From Hysterangium stoloniferum (taxonomy: Eukaryota; Basidiomycota; Agaricomycetes; Hysterangiales; Hysterangiaceae): a DNA stretch of 64,000 nt. This document shows positions 34,741-45,674 of the stretch, in pieces. A program made the translations under genes and the position numbers. Location: the NCBI GenBank assembly GCA_015178975.1, contig WHVD01000007.1:806001-870000 (forward strand), written 5' to 3'. Under the pieces are notes generated by a model. That model saw nothing but the letters and a program-made list of their open reading frames with translations, searched no databases and was not told where the DNA came from. Position 1 is the stretch's first letter, and each line of letters starts with the position of its first letter.

Positions 34741-35690
34741 GTTGCTGGGAAAAGACAAAGGACTCCAACTCAAGGGGGATAAAGTACTTTACAGCGCAAA
34801 GAAATATTCGCTGACGACAAAGTTGATGATATACAACCAAATGGCGCATGCACGATGGAAAGACCAGAATCTCGTTGATGGGTTTCGGCTCAGCTATCTC
34901 ACACCGCTCAGGCTGGGAATAGTAATTCAAGCGAGGATTGATTTATTGAGGTAGGGATACAACAGCGTCAATCAGCGAATACATTCAAAATACTCACGTC
35001 CTTATACACCCACCTATCCCCGTCGAATTCGGAAAAAAGCGTGGATGGTCTTAGAAGGGTTCTGGGTTTCAAATGGTGGATCGCAGAGGAACGGATGACG
35101 TATTGCCAAGCTTCTGGTATATTTTGGTTCGGCCTTCTCCTCGTCTCCCGGCGCTCGATGGGACGATAGGGATCGACCATCAACTGCAATTACGTCTTCG
35201 CTGCACAATGCTGTGATCAAATCAGCGCTACCAACGTGGATGAGATTGCGTTGACATTTATCCTTCCCATCCCGGGATATTTCTCATCTCCATGCATTGC
35301 GGTTATCGTGCATCAGGAAAGTGGGAAGATCAGTAAGTATGCCGTCTATATTGGCTAGAGCCATCTAGGAGAGCTAGCTAGACTCGGCTAGACACACTAC
35401 TTTCGCGAGATCCCTATTTACTAGTCGGTATAAAAGCTTACTCTAGATATGGGGAGTCTAGGGAGGTTAGAGAGTCTACATACTGGGTGTAGAAATTCCC
35501 TGTAATGGAGCTCACTGCGATCAGAGGTTACATTGAAGTATGGGGGCAACCGTGCGTCGCGATATAACATCATTTTATCCTGCCCACCAAGCCCACAACA
35601 GACAAATTACCCACACCGACGTTCCTTGAATGAATCTCCTACACGGCATTTCATATATTAGCTACACCAAGATGCCTTGTTTCGACATTT
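34741..35690 (+). pseudogene. Family A fragment with a foreign insert
   Basis: 34741-35311 is the second half of exon 2 (KVLYSAKKYSLTTKLMIYNQM, LTPLRLGIVIQ), intron 2 and part of exon 3. At 35312-35503 a segment without family A similarity replaces exon 3 sequence; it has GCTAGACTCGGCTAGAC and a TATAAAAG motif. 35504-35690 returns to the end of exon 3. Exon 1 is absent. Confidence 0.55.
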
Positions 35691-36487
35691 TATTCCGGAA
35701 GGGAATGCTGCGCTTTTTAGGTGCAGTTAGCCCGAGAGTCGACTTCCAGGCTTAGTATTGTGGCCGTGCTCCTACAGGATACACACTATTCCATCCTTTC
35801 CTTTTAACCAACTTGAAGGCCGACTAATCCTTCTTGTATAATACAGGCAGGATATTCTCACGTCACTTTACCATTTTGACACGTATTCCTTGGACTTCAT
35901 CAGATCGTTTTAAAAGCCTCTAATTTTGTTCCAAGTTCTGTGCCTCATATAACCAATCCGGGAATTGAACACAGATTTTGAAGATTAGATGAATCTCACC
36001 GATTAATGTCAGCATGTATTAGTGAATGTTTGTTACGGGTGTCTTTTGCTACTCTTCAAGCACTTGCTTCATCTATCCCAGCTACCTGATATGCTGCTTC
36101 TCATCTCTCAGTGGTAATATATTTGAAGTGATTCTCGTTGATAAATAGGCCGTGATTCTAACCAATACTAGCGCCGACCAGCATGCAAAATGGTGTCTAG
36201 CATCAACGAGACGCTTCCAAGCACACACAGGCGATACAAAGTCAACATATGCGGTTTTGAATGGGCTCAAACTATGTAGCATTACATAAATTATATATAT
36301 TGCCAAAAGGCGAGTTAAGTAAAACGTCATGGTATTATCCCTCCTCCTGGTTCGGATTGTGTATTGGTAGTATCCAACAGAAATTGGGCTGGCGCAATGG
36401 ATGAAACAAGAGCATCGGCACGCCAATCATGGTCCTCAAACACTGACCTGCAGTTTGAATTAAATGTTACGCACACACCAGTGAAAG
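35691..36487 (-). pseudogene. Minus-strand family A scraps: flank, spacer, exon 5
   Basis: 35691-35910 is a start-proximal 5' flank (CCGGAAGGGAATGCTG) without its gene. 35911-36326 is 3' spacer. 36327-36487 encodes an exon 5 piece with TGVCVTFNSNCRSVFEDHDW. The order is not that of an intact block, so at least two junctions are present. There is no functional gene. Confidence 0.5.
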
Positions 36488-36960
36488 GTGTCCGAGCACC
36501 TTTTGCCATCTCTCACCCACCTTTGAACGATTCCTGGCGATTCAGAGTTCTCGTTAGTATGTATCTAAGGTTCGTTGGCCTCATTACGTGGGTTTAAAAT
36601 GACTATACTCCAGGTTAGACCACCAGCCACTCTTGCATTGACAAAGGTATATGTACAAAATGCCGGTCAGGCACGTACCCAGCTGTCAACTTCTGAACTT
36701 CCATATAATAATCAAGTTAATTATGTACTAATACACATACATCAGCAAGTTTCAAAGCATTAAATATGTCCTCTTTACACAATATATTAATAAAAATAGG
36801 GTGATAGAAATATAAAATAGCATGATAAGTCACACGAGTAGGATATTACATATGCTGTTTTCATCATGAACCTTGCAGGTCCAGGACGGGAAATGAGGAG
36901 CAAAACCATGATACCATTCAATCATGAGGGGTTCCCCATTACTCCGCTCACAAGGACCGG
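36488..36960 (-). pseudogene. Family B fragment B7 with module D
   Basis: 36488-36620 matches the upstream part of family B (TTGCCATCTCTCACCC, TTTGAACGATTCCTGG). 36620-36960 is the second copy of module D, with a frame MIEWYHGFAPHFPSW. The remainder of family B is missing, replaced by the family A exon 5 scrap. Confidence 0.45.
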
Positions 36961-37195
36961 GTAATACTAATTCTGGCGTGTACTTAATTATGACTGAATA
37001 TAGATTACATGCACAATTTGTTAATGAAAATCTGACGGACTCGCCACAAACAGGCATATTTACTTTCTACACCAATTAGCCCAAGTAAAGAATTATTAAA
37101 ATGGGATGCTCGTTTGAATTCTGAAAGAATTGAACATGGAGTGGATGCGGCTAGATATAGCCGGAGTGACGGGGCTGTCCCTGAGAAGTGCTGTC
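36961..37195 (+). promoter_or_regulatory. Distal 5' flank of A11
   Basis: Conserved family A upstream sequence (AATTTGTTAATGAAAATC, GAAAGAATTGAACATGG). It is cut at CTGTC (37191-37195) by the gypsy element and resumes at 45255. Confidence 0.6.
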
Positions 37196-37997
37196 TGTTA
37201 GGATACACACACAGGGCGGGTCTCGTGAGAAATCCGCGGGATATCTGGTAGGACTTGGCTTCAGCTTATAGGCTGCGCCCTCACTAGATCGTGTTGTCCA
37301 ATTTCGAACAGGCGGACGGGAATCCCGGGGAGTCCGGGCGGGGTTCGTGGGTCGTAGGTCGTAGGTCGTGAGGTTCGTGAGGCGTGAGTTGAAATAGTTG
37401 GGAGAGATAGATACGTCGGAGCCCGTGGGCTCCGACTAGTGCGAGCGGTGTGATTAGAGTAGGGAAAATATATTAGATTAAAGGGGGGGAATCTAAGCTA
37501 ATTTTCTGACTGGATTGTATGTACAACATCTGCCAGTTTAAATAGACCATGGAGTGAATGAACATACTAATCCGGTAATAATGAAAACGAAACTAACAAA
37601 ACACAAATGGGAAATGTAAACACCAAATTTGGTGTTAGGAACGGGACGGAATGGAGCGGAGTCCGAATCGTGATAAAGCATAACCCATAACGGGAAATGG
37701 AGCGGGAGCGGAGTCCTAATCGTGACAGGTCATTTGACTAAAACGGGAACGGGGCTCTAATAGAGCGGTGACGGGATTCTGAGCAGGATCCGGTGACTGA
37801 TGCGTGGGACGAAAGACGGACATAGACAGAGACGGAGTCCGGTAACTGATATGTGTCTTACTGAGGTTGAACGTAACAAGTCTTGACGTAACGGAGTCCG
37901 GGCGGGAAATCCTATAAACAGACGATTGGTGCTTGTGGCGCGTGGGGGCGTACGGGTTAGTGCCCGGAGTCCGGCGGGATTTGTCTGGGTCGTAACA
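37196..37997 (-). repeat. Gypsy 3' LTR
   Basis: Left LTR, downstream for the minus-strand element. The polypurine tract AAAGGGAGGA lies just inside at about 38000-38010. It contains ATTTTCTGACTG at 37501-37512, complementary to the primer site logic described at 44429. Confidence 0.9.
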
Positions 37998-38147
37998 GTA
38001 TCCTCCCTTTATGCCGAAGTCCCAAAGAGGCTCTAGACCTAGATAAGGTTCTTGTTGGCTACGCGCATGTGTCAAAAGTCATGTCGGTTACACGTATGTG
38101 TCAAAGAGTCATGTGATCTGGAAGGTAAGGTTCAAACGCGACGAGCC

Positions 38148-38155
38148 TATATAAA
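38148..38155 (+). promoter_or_regulatory. TATA box of the antisense gene
   Basis: TATATAAA on the plus strand, 60 bp before the ATG at 38208, followed by a pyrimidine-rich stretch suitable for transcription start. It lies inside the element, not in the LTR, and points against the direction of gag-pol. Confidence 0.6.
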
Positions 38156-38207
38156 AAATTGAAAAAATAGAAATTCCTTCTTCTTTATTACCCCCATCTT
38201 CGTCACC

Positions 38208-39208
38208 ATGGGACCAAAACCAACACCATGCAAGCCAATGCCGACAGCAGGGCCCTCCACGGGCACTCCGTATCGGGTGCCGTGGAGTGCGGCCCAATTG
38301 TTGGCATGGCGAGAAGAGCAACGCCAACTGCGTGAAGCAGCAGAGAAGGAGGCGAGGGAGGCCGAGGAGGCCCTGGACAGAGAGTACCAGGAAGCGTTGG
38401 CCGCGGAGGAAGAGGCCGCAAAGGAGAGGGAACGTGAGGTGGAGGAGGCTGCGCGAGTGGCTGCAGAGAAGGCCCGGGTGGCTGCAGAGAAGGCCCGGGT
38501 GGCCGCGGAGAGGGCCGCCATTGTTGCGGGAAAAGTAAGTCCCAATATTCAACTTGTCGAGCTTTTTACTGACTTGTAATTTTCAGCGCAAAGCAACAGA
38601 GGTGGAGTCCGAGTCCGAGGGGGAGCCGGAGAGCCCCCAAAAGGTAGGCCTCGTGTCTGTGGGGCTACCACGGGAGAAACTGACCACATCAACAGAAGGC
38701 AAGGAAGGCGGCGCCAGTCCGTCTTCCAACGCGGAACGAGCCACGGTGTTCCGGTTGTAGTGACTGGAACACGGAGTGTAACAGGAAGTCCGGCTGGGGG
38801 CCGGGCTGCTATCAATGCGTGCACCTCAAGGCGAGGTGCTCGCTTGTGCATGAGCAAGCCACGGGGTCCGGGGCGCAGGACATCAGCGGGACAGACGGGT
38901 TTTCTGGGTTGGACGAGGTCCTCGGGCGGATCGCTGAGGGCATCAAAGCCCAAAACGTGTTGCTCCAGAAGAGCAACAAAGTCCAAGTGAAGGTGGTGAA
39001 GGAGCTGTCCGGACTCCGCAGGGAGTTTTGGAAGTTCCTGGCGGAATATGGCGGCTATGTGTATGAGGAGCCGCAGATCGGAAGTTCCGAGGATGCCAGG
39101 TCAGATGAGGAGGGGGTTGCCACGGAGATCGCGGAGCTTCCTGGGGAGATAGCTGAGGCGGAAAAACAGGAGGCGGGGAAAAAGGACAGTCCCATAAATG
39201 TAGACTGA
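38208..39208 (+). CDS. Antisense Zn2Cys6-type protein gene in gypsy element, 298 aa
   Basis: Three exons: 38208-38534, 38587-38643, 38696-39208, with 52-bp introns of type GTAAGT...TTTCAG and GTAGGC...AACAG, all phase 0, and no stop. Residues about 35-108 are a Glu/Ala/Arg-rich helix, likely coiled coil, with three VAAEKAR/VAAERA repeats. Cysteines at 146, 149, 156, 166, 169 and 176 fit C-x2-C-x6-C-x9-C-x2-C-x6-C, the spacing of fungal Zn2Cys6 DNA-binding clusters. The acidic tail ends DSPINVD. It is the only intact gene of the element and may bind DNA, RNA or element protein. Its introns survive because the genomic RNA has the other sense. A broken second copy lies at 57279. Confidence 0.8.
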
Positions 39209-39413
39209 AAAGTAATATAGAAATAAAAAATAATTGAAAATAAAAAGTAAAGTGTGAAAAAACATAAGAATTAAAAGTCAAGTCAAAGTCCATGGGATAT
39301 CCGCTTGAGGACTTGACAAGACAAGTCAGAACCTGTAAATGCAAAGAGAGACATAGGGCGACAGGGGAAAATGTAAATGAGTCCAAACGTAACACGGGGT
39401 CCGCGGGGTGCGG

Positions 39414-42400
39414 TCAGAGAGACGATAATGGTCCAGGTTTGAGTGGGTAAGCAGTATGAAAGTCAGTAATGATTTCCGTGGCATTACCGAGTTCTGTGGC
39501 CAAAATCCATGAAGTCTCTTCATCGGTGCCCTCGTAACCCGCCCACTTGACCAAGTAAAGCAGTTTACAAGTGCGTCGACGCTTGTCAATTTTTGAATCT
39601 AAAATCTGCGAGATTTCAAACTCGGGTTCTCCGTCAATGACGACAGGAGGAGGCAGGGATTGCACGCGATCCGGGATAGTGTTAGCAGTACAAGGTTCTA
39701 ACATAGAAACATGAAATACTGGGTGTACCGCGCGCATGCTATCCGGAAGCCGTAGAGTCCAAGAGACTGAACCTACTTGTGCAATAATTTCAAACGGACC
39801 TAAATATTTTTCAGCAAGCTTTTTTGATGGACGGGTAGTCCTGAAGAATTGAGCTTTGACATAAACACGGTCACCTATCTTGAAGTTGGGTGGCGGGATC
39901 CGGTGTCTGTCCGCTGAATGTTGATATTGCTCTTGGGTGGACTTTATTGCAGTCCGGAGTTCCTTGTGGAGCTCGTGGAGGTCCGTGGTGAACTCTTGAG
40001 CACGAGCAGAGGCGAGATTTCATTCTGAATGTACTGTAATATTTGGATTATATCCTTTATTTGCAAAGAACGGGGAAACACCAGTAGTGGCTGAAGGAGC
40101 ATTGTTGTAAGCAAACTCTGCAAGTGGTAACAAGGATTTCCAATTGTCCTGTTGGTAGTTGCAATATACGCGGAGGTATTGTTCCAATGTCTGATTGACG
40201 CGTTCGGTTTGTCCGTCGCCTTCCGGGTGATGTCCGGACGTGAAATGTAAGGTCATGTCCAAGGATTTTCCGAGGGATCTAAAGAAGTGAGACACGAACT
40301 CTGATCCTCTATCGGAAGTCACGTGGGATGGAACTCCGTGCTTGGAAAATACATGAATGATGAAAAGTTCCGCTAACTGCACGGATGTAATTGTGTCATA
40401 TGTAGGGATGAATATACCTTGTTTTGAGAATCTGTCAACAATGACTAGAATGGCGGAAAAGCCTTCGGAATCCGGTAGGTGTTCAATGAAATCCATAGAG
40501 ATAGAATTCCACGGGTGTTCCGGTACCGGGAGTTGTTTCAAAAGGCCGTATGGCTTGTGTCGCTGAGATTTCGAGCGGGGACAAGTAGTGCAAGATTTAC
40601 AATAGTGCTTAACGAATCCACGGAGTCCGGGCCAAGTATATTCTCTTCTTATTAATGATAGAGTTTTGTTGTACCTGAAATGTCCTGCGAGTGGATGATC
40701 GTGTTTGTATTGAAGGATCCTTAGGTGGAGGCCGTCGGAGTCCGGTACATAGATCCTATTGTCAAGTCTAATGAAACCATGCTGATCAAGAGACCACCGA
40801 GGTTGATCGGGGTCCACGGGATTGTCAAGGTGAGCTTTAGTTATCGGGTCTAGCGGAATTGCCAATAGAATATCTTGATGTAACTTCTCAATATCCATAA
40901 TGATAATTCCACGGACAATGGGATTGATGAGGAAAGTTGCGCGGACCGATGCAGTAAGTTGTTGATTCGTGAAAATAGGTTTCAGGTTGTGCGGATTTAC
41001 CATGGCATAGTCGTTGCTCCCCTCTTTAGGGTAGACGTCCCATCGTCTAGTTAAAGCGTCGGGTTTGCCGCCGAGACGGCCGGGTCGAAAACGGATAATC
41101 ATGTTGAAGGCAGATAGATATTCAGACCAGTGGGCCTGCCGGCGGGTCAAACATTTTGTGGTAGAAAGTATTCCAGGTTTTTGTGATCTGTTACAACGTC
41201 AATAGGAGTTCCTGAGCCTTCTAAATAGTGTCGCCACACTTTGAAAGCTGAAAAGATTGCCAGAAGCTCTTTATCATGAACGTCGTAGTTGAGCTCTGCT
41301 CCGGTAAAAGTCTGGGACAGAAAAGCCACGGGGTGGACTTCTCCGTCGGAGTCCTGGATAGACAGAATGGCTCCAAGTGCATAGTTGGAGGCGTCCATTT
41401 CAACAATGAGCGGGAAGTCCGGTTTCCAATGCGACAGAATAGGAGCTGCAGAAAAAGAAATTTTTAAAAGATTGAAAGCTTTTTGACACTTATCGTTGAA
41501 ATTCCACGGAGTACCCTTGCGCGTAAGACGGGTAAGGGGTACCGTGATGTTGGAGTATCCACAGATAAAACGTCTGTAAAAATTGGCAAAGCCAAGGAAG
41601 GATTGTATATCTTTAACTTTTCGGGGTTCGGGTCAACCTTTGATGACTTGCACTTTAGTTTCATCCATGCGGAGTCCATCGGGTCCCATCATGAAACCTA
41701 GGTATTCCACGGAGTCTGTGTCAAAAGTACATTTTTTACCGTTTGCGAATAAACCATGTTTTCTAAGTCTCCGGAGAACTTCACGGACTTGTTTGTCGTG
41801 TTCTGCGGGATTCTCGGAGTAGATAAGAATGTCGTCCAAGTAAACAATGACGCATACATCGAGCATGTTGGAGAAAATGTCGTTGATAAAACACTAAAAA
41901 ACAGAAGGAGCATTGGTGAGACCAAAAGGGATCACCAACCACTCAAAGGCCCCATAACGGGTTCTAAAAGTGGTTTTCCATTCGTTGCCCGCGGCGATCC
42001 GGACCAAATGATAGGCATGCTTGAGATCTATTTTGGTGTAAATCCGGGCATTCTGCGGAGCATCGAGCAGATCAGCTATAAGTGGGAGTGGATATTTATC
42101 CTTCTTGGTGACAGCATTGAGTCCTCTAAAATCAACACATAGTCGAAGGGATCCATCCTTTTTTCTGACAAACAGAACAGGTGCTCCAAAAGGAGACTTT
42201 GAGGGTCGAATAAAACCTATGGACAAGTGTTCATCCAGGAAATCGCGGATTGCGGAGAGTTCCGTGGACGAGAGCGGGTAAATGTGTCCTAGGGGTGGCT
42301 TTGCGCCGTCTTCGAGATCGATTTTTAAGTCATATTCTCTGTGAGGCGGAAGCCGGTCAGCTTTCCGCTTGCTAAAAACATCCGCGAAGTCATGATATTT

Positions 42401-43150
42401 CTCTGGGATGCCTTCTAGGTCAGTGGCTTGCTCAGATTCAGATACCGGGGTTGAAAAACGTCCAGTTGCTTCATCAATTTTTAGGTTGATAGTGAACGCC
42501 TGGGAACCATCCATTTTTGAAGCCCTAATAAAAGCTGCAGCATTAATCAGAGAAATGAACGGAGGTGCCATGGGTTCCGGGGAAGCTATAGGTGCCGTAG
42601 GGATCACAGGAGTCCTCGAGACTGCAGGTGCCGGGAAGGCCATGGGTGCCGTGGAGGCCGAGACAGGCGCAGTTTCCTCGGCTGCCACGGGGGTCCAGAA
42701 TGTTATACTGTTAGCTATCCAGTCAATCAACAGATTGTAGCGGGTAAGCCAGTTATGTCCTAGGACCACCGAGCAACTTGAGTCTAACTGGGTCACATAG
42801 AAAGTGACCAATTGAGATGTTCCACACGGGAACGTGATGGGTAAATCACAAGCTTGGGTAACAACCGAATTACTTGTGCCATCGAAGAGGCGGAGGCCGA
42901 AGGGATTTATCGAATAAGTTGACAAAGAATTTTTTTGCGTAAATTTAGTATCTAAAAAACAGTGAGTCGAGCTGGAATCTATTAAAGCTGAAAAAACGAA
43001 TTTCGGGAGCATATTAGACATAAGTTTAATAAAAAATGAATCAGAATGTGAGAGAGCGGATGCGTTGAGGCGAGTGAACTCTTGAATGCGCGGAGAGGCA
43101 ACGCAACCCCTAACCCGCGCGGAGTCCGCGGGGTTGCTTACTTTTTTTTC
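39414..43150 (-). pseudogene. Gypsy pol, decayed
   Basis: Order on the minus strand: aspartic protease ([13 protein letters not shown]), RT (VYLDDILIYSENP), RNase H (MDASNYALGAILS), integrase (HHCC region, then MDFIEHLPDSEGFSAILVIVDRF in part, DGQTERVNQTLEQ) and chromodomain (KLLYLVKWAGYEGTDEETSW). Lesions: TAG after NAPSVF near 41893, TGA after QVIKG near 41632, a one-base deletion in a T run near 41161-41168, TGA after ITVHSE near 40021. The protease loop is DSS where the copy at 56200 has DSG. Three of the stops fit C to T or G to A changes. Confidence 0.9.
43138..43150 (-). other. Likely -1 frameshift site between gag and pol
   Basis: The gag frame ends TCG AAA AAA AAG TAA. Pol continues in the -1 frame as GAA AAA AAA GTA AGC with an open frame into the protease. 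A AAA AAG fits the X XXY YYZ slippery pattern, directly before the gag stop. The fragment at 56040 keeps a similar A run. Confidence 0.55.
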
Positions 43151-44406
43151 GAGTTGGAAGCCGGTTTGTCCTTCGACGGGGTATCCGTGGAGGCCTTGGC
43201 TGTTCGTCCCTTAGAAGAGTTTGCTTTTGCCAGCAGACATTCCGGGACTCGATGACCAGGTTTCCCGCTCAATAGACAGAGGTTGTTGTCCATACAACAT
43301 TGTCTTTCCTGTGGGATCAATTTGCCATCGGGTCTGAGTTTGCCTGAGAGATCGGGTTTTCTGGCTTGCTTGCCGGACTGTTGACTTTTGTTGTCCTTAT
43401 TGTCCTTGTTGTTGTTGTTTGAAGACTTTTTATCGTTCTTCTTGTCGGATTGCGTGGAGTTGCTGGTTGATGAATTATTGGTATTATTTTTATTGTCCTT
43501 GGACTTGGTTACTTTGTCCGCGGACGTCTCACGGGCAACTTCCGCGCGACGTTCCCAATAACGTGCGTCCGTGTTTTGAGCCTTGAGGTGCATACGGGAC
43601 AGGGTTTTTGGCTTGCCATCTTCTCCTTTTGAGACTTCGTCTTTAAGGTGGGACGGCAGACCGGTGTAGAATTGGTGGCAGAGAGCGGAATCGCCCCACT
43701 GACAACGAGCTGCAAGATTGTTGAATTGGACGATATAGTCCGTGATGCGCTGTGTGTCCTTCATGCGAAGATTTGTGAGACTGTTCTCGGCTTCCCCTGT
43801 TGGGTCATACGGGCCAAAGTTGGTTTCAAGCTCCTCAACAAAAGCATCCCAATTTTCAAGCCAGAGCGGCTCTTCCTCGGAAATCCCGCTAAAAGCCGGT
43901 TCGAACCATTTCAATGTGGATCCCGACAAGCAGAAAAGTGCGTAGTTGACTTTTCGGGAGTCCGTGGAGAATGCAGCGGCACGATCACGGAAATTGAAGC
44001 GACATTGCATGAGGAAAGTGGAAAGTTTGTTTGGGTTGGAACCCGTGAAGGGTTCCGGAGCATTGACTTTTGACCGTGGAGGTTCTTGTTCCTTTTTCTT
44101 TCGTTCTTCAAGCAGGTGCGTCATAAATTTATCTATAGTGCCTGCTAAACACTCAGAAGTAGGATCCCCCAAGTGCGGTCGCTGATTAGGCGGAGGATTT
44201 TCGACACCTTTTTCTTTGTCGGGTGCCACGGAATCGTCCTCGTGCTCGGATTTGTCCTGGTTTTCCGGGACTTCTTCGATACGGGTTTCTTCCATGGGTT
44301 CCGGTTGGTCCAAGGATGTCTGGCTGGTATACAGAGATAACGGGGAATGAAGAGTTGACGGTCCAAGTAATGATGCCTGAGCGCGTGTATTTCTTTTTGG
44401 TGGCAT
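43138..44406 (-). CDS. Gypsy gag, 422 aa
   Basis: The intact frame starts [10 protein letters not shown] at 44406. The middle holds a typical retrotransposon gag helical domain ([46 protein letters not shown]). A Ser/Asn/Lys-rich linker follows, then a knuckle-like [14 protein letters not shown], in which the second Cys of the C-x2-C-x4-H-x4-C pattern is Ser. It is the structural protein of the virus-like particle. Expression would be from the right LTR. Confidence 0.88.
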   Translation of the reverse strand: MPPKRNTRAQASLLGPSTLHSPLSLYTSQTSLDQPEPMEETRIEEVPENQDKSEHEDDSVAPDKEKGVENPPPNQRPHLGDPTSECLAGTIDKFMTHLLEERKKKEQEPPRSKVNAPEPFTGSNPNKLSTFLMQCRFNFRDRAAAFSTDSRKVNYALFCLSGSTLKWFEPAFSGISEEEPLWLENWDAFVEELETNFGPYDPTGEAENSLTNLRMKDTQRITDYIVQFNNLAARCQWGDSALCHQFYTGLPSHLKDEVSKGEDGKPKTLSRMHLKAQNTDARYWERRAEVARETSADKVTKSKDNKNNTNNSSTSNSTQSDKKNDKKSSNNNNKDNKDNKSQQSGKQARKPDLSGKLRPDGKLIPQERQCCMDNNLCLLSGKPGHRVPECLLAKANSSKGRTAKASTDTPSKDKPASNSKKK

Positions 44407-44428
44407 AATGAAAACAATCTGCGAGTAT

Positions 44429-44440
44429 CAGTCAGAAAAT
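44429..44440 (-). other. Gypsy self-priming primer-binding site
   Basis: Two bases inside the 5' LTR the minus strand reads ATTTTCTGACTG. The sense RNA contains the exact complement CAGTCAGAAAAT in the LTR (minus strand of 44747-44758), so the 5' end of the transcript can fold back onto this site. Tf1 of fission yeast and relatives prime this way. No tRNA 3' end match is evident. Confidence 0.65.
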
Positions 44441-44442
44441 AC

Positions 44443-45254
44443 TGTTAGGATACACACACAGGGCGGGTCTCGTGAGAAACCCGTGGGATATCCAGTAGGA
44501 CTTGGCTTCAGCTTATAGGCTGCGCCCTCGCTAGATCGTGTTGTCCAATTTCGAACAGGCGGACGGGAATCCTGGGGAGTCCGGGTGGGGTTCGTAGGTC
44601 GTAGGTCGTAGGTCGTGAGGTCGTGAGTTGTGAGTCGAGATAGTTGGGAGAGATAGATACGTCAGAGCCCGTGGGCTCCGACTAGTGCGAGCGGTGTGAT
44701 TAGAGTAGGGAAAATATATTAGATTAAAGGGGGGGAATCTAAGCTAATTTTCTGACTGGATTGTATGTACAACATCTGCCAGTTTAAATAGACCATGGAG
44801 TGAATGAACATACTAATCCGGTAATAATGAAAACGAAACTAACAAAACACAAACGGGAAATGTAAACACCAAATTTGGTGGTAGGAACAGGATGGAACGG
44901 AGCGGAGTCCGAATCATGACAAAGCATAACCCATAACGGGAAACGGAGCGGGAGCGGAGTCCTAATCGTGACAGGTCATTTGACTAAAACGGGAACGGGG
45001 CTCGAATAGAGTGGTGACGGGATTCTGAGCGGGATCCGGTGACTGATGCGTGGGACGAAAGACGGACATAGACAGAGACGGAGTCCAGGGGAAGTCCGGT
45101 AACTGATATGTGTCTTACTGAGGTTGAACATAACAAGTCTTGACGTAACGGAGTCCAGGCGGGAAATCCTATAAACAGACGATTGGTGCTTGTGGCGCGT
45201 GGGGGCGTACGGGTTAGTGCCTGGAGTCCGGCGGGATTTGTCCGGGTCGTAACA
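44443..45254 (-). repeat. Gypsy 5' LTR
   Basis: Right LTR, promoter side of the minus-strand element. It contains the TATA box at 44783-44790 and the self-priming complement at 44747-44758. Confidence 0.9.
44783..44790 (-). promoter_or_regulatory. Gypsy LTR TATA box
   Basis: The minus strand reads TATTTAAA, starting 32 bases upstream of CAGTCAGAAAAT. If transcription starts at that CAG, as self-priming predicts, the spacing is that of a normal TATA promoter. The same motif lies in the left LTR. Confidence 0.55.
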
Positions 45255-45674
45255 CTGTCATGGATAGCATCCACTGCATTTACATATTCTATCAATTGAG
45301 ATATCATTTCTCAACTAACGTAAGAGATTAATTCCCAAAACTCTAGCGCTCGAGAAGTCGGAAGTTGCCACATTACATTATGCGGTGAAGGTTCATCGAA
45401 CTATTAATAACTGCCATAACTGCTCTCTGCCGTAGACAATCTGTTGAAGACCAAGGAATTGGTGTATACCATCGTGAGAGAAATTGAGACAACCTGTAGC
45501 ATGTATGAATAAAGGAGGTTGAGGCATGAGGTTGTGTAAAAGGAAGGGATGAATAGCTGGGTATCCTGTATAAAGCACCGCCACAATGCGATACCTTGAA
45601 ATTTATCCCCTTGATAACTGTAACTTAAAAGTGCAGCATCCCCTTCCGGTATAACAACCACCTGCTACCCACCA
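45255..45674 (+). promoter_or_regulatory. Proximal 5' flank of A11
   Basis: It continues the family A flank after the gypsy element. TATAAAG at 45569-45575 lies 106 bp before the ATG, followed by CACCGCCACAATG, the same arrangement as in A2. The upstream half is displaced by 8 kb. Confidence 0.6.

Larger units (their letters stand above)
37196..45254 (-). mobile_element. Ty3/gypsy chromovirus, full length, TSD CTGTC
   Basis: LTRs lie at 37196-37997 (802 bp) and 44443-45254 (812 bp), both starting TGTTAGGATAC and ending GTCGTAACA on the plus strand, with a perfect CTGTC duplication (37191-37195, 45255-45259). The minus strand encodes gag, then protease, RT, RNase H, integrase and a chromodomain, the Ty3/gypsy order. 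The plus strand of the 3' region carries a separate spliced gene (38208-39208). LTR indels suggest an older insertion than the copia element. Pol is inactivated. Confidence 0.95.

Noticed and set aside
38109..38552. Minus-strand ORFs opposite the Zn2Cys6 gene
   Set aside because: They are complements of the repetitive Glu/Ala coding region and carry no pol domain.
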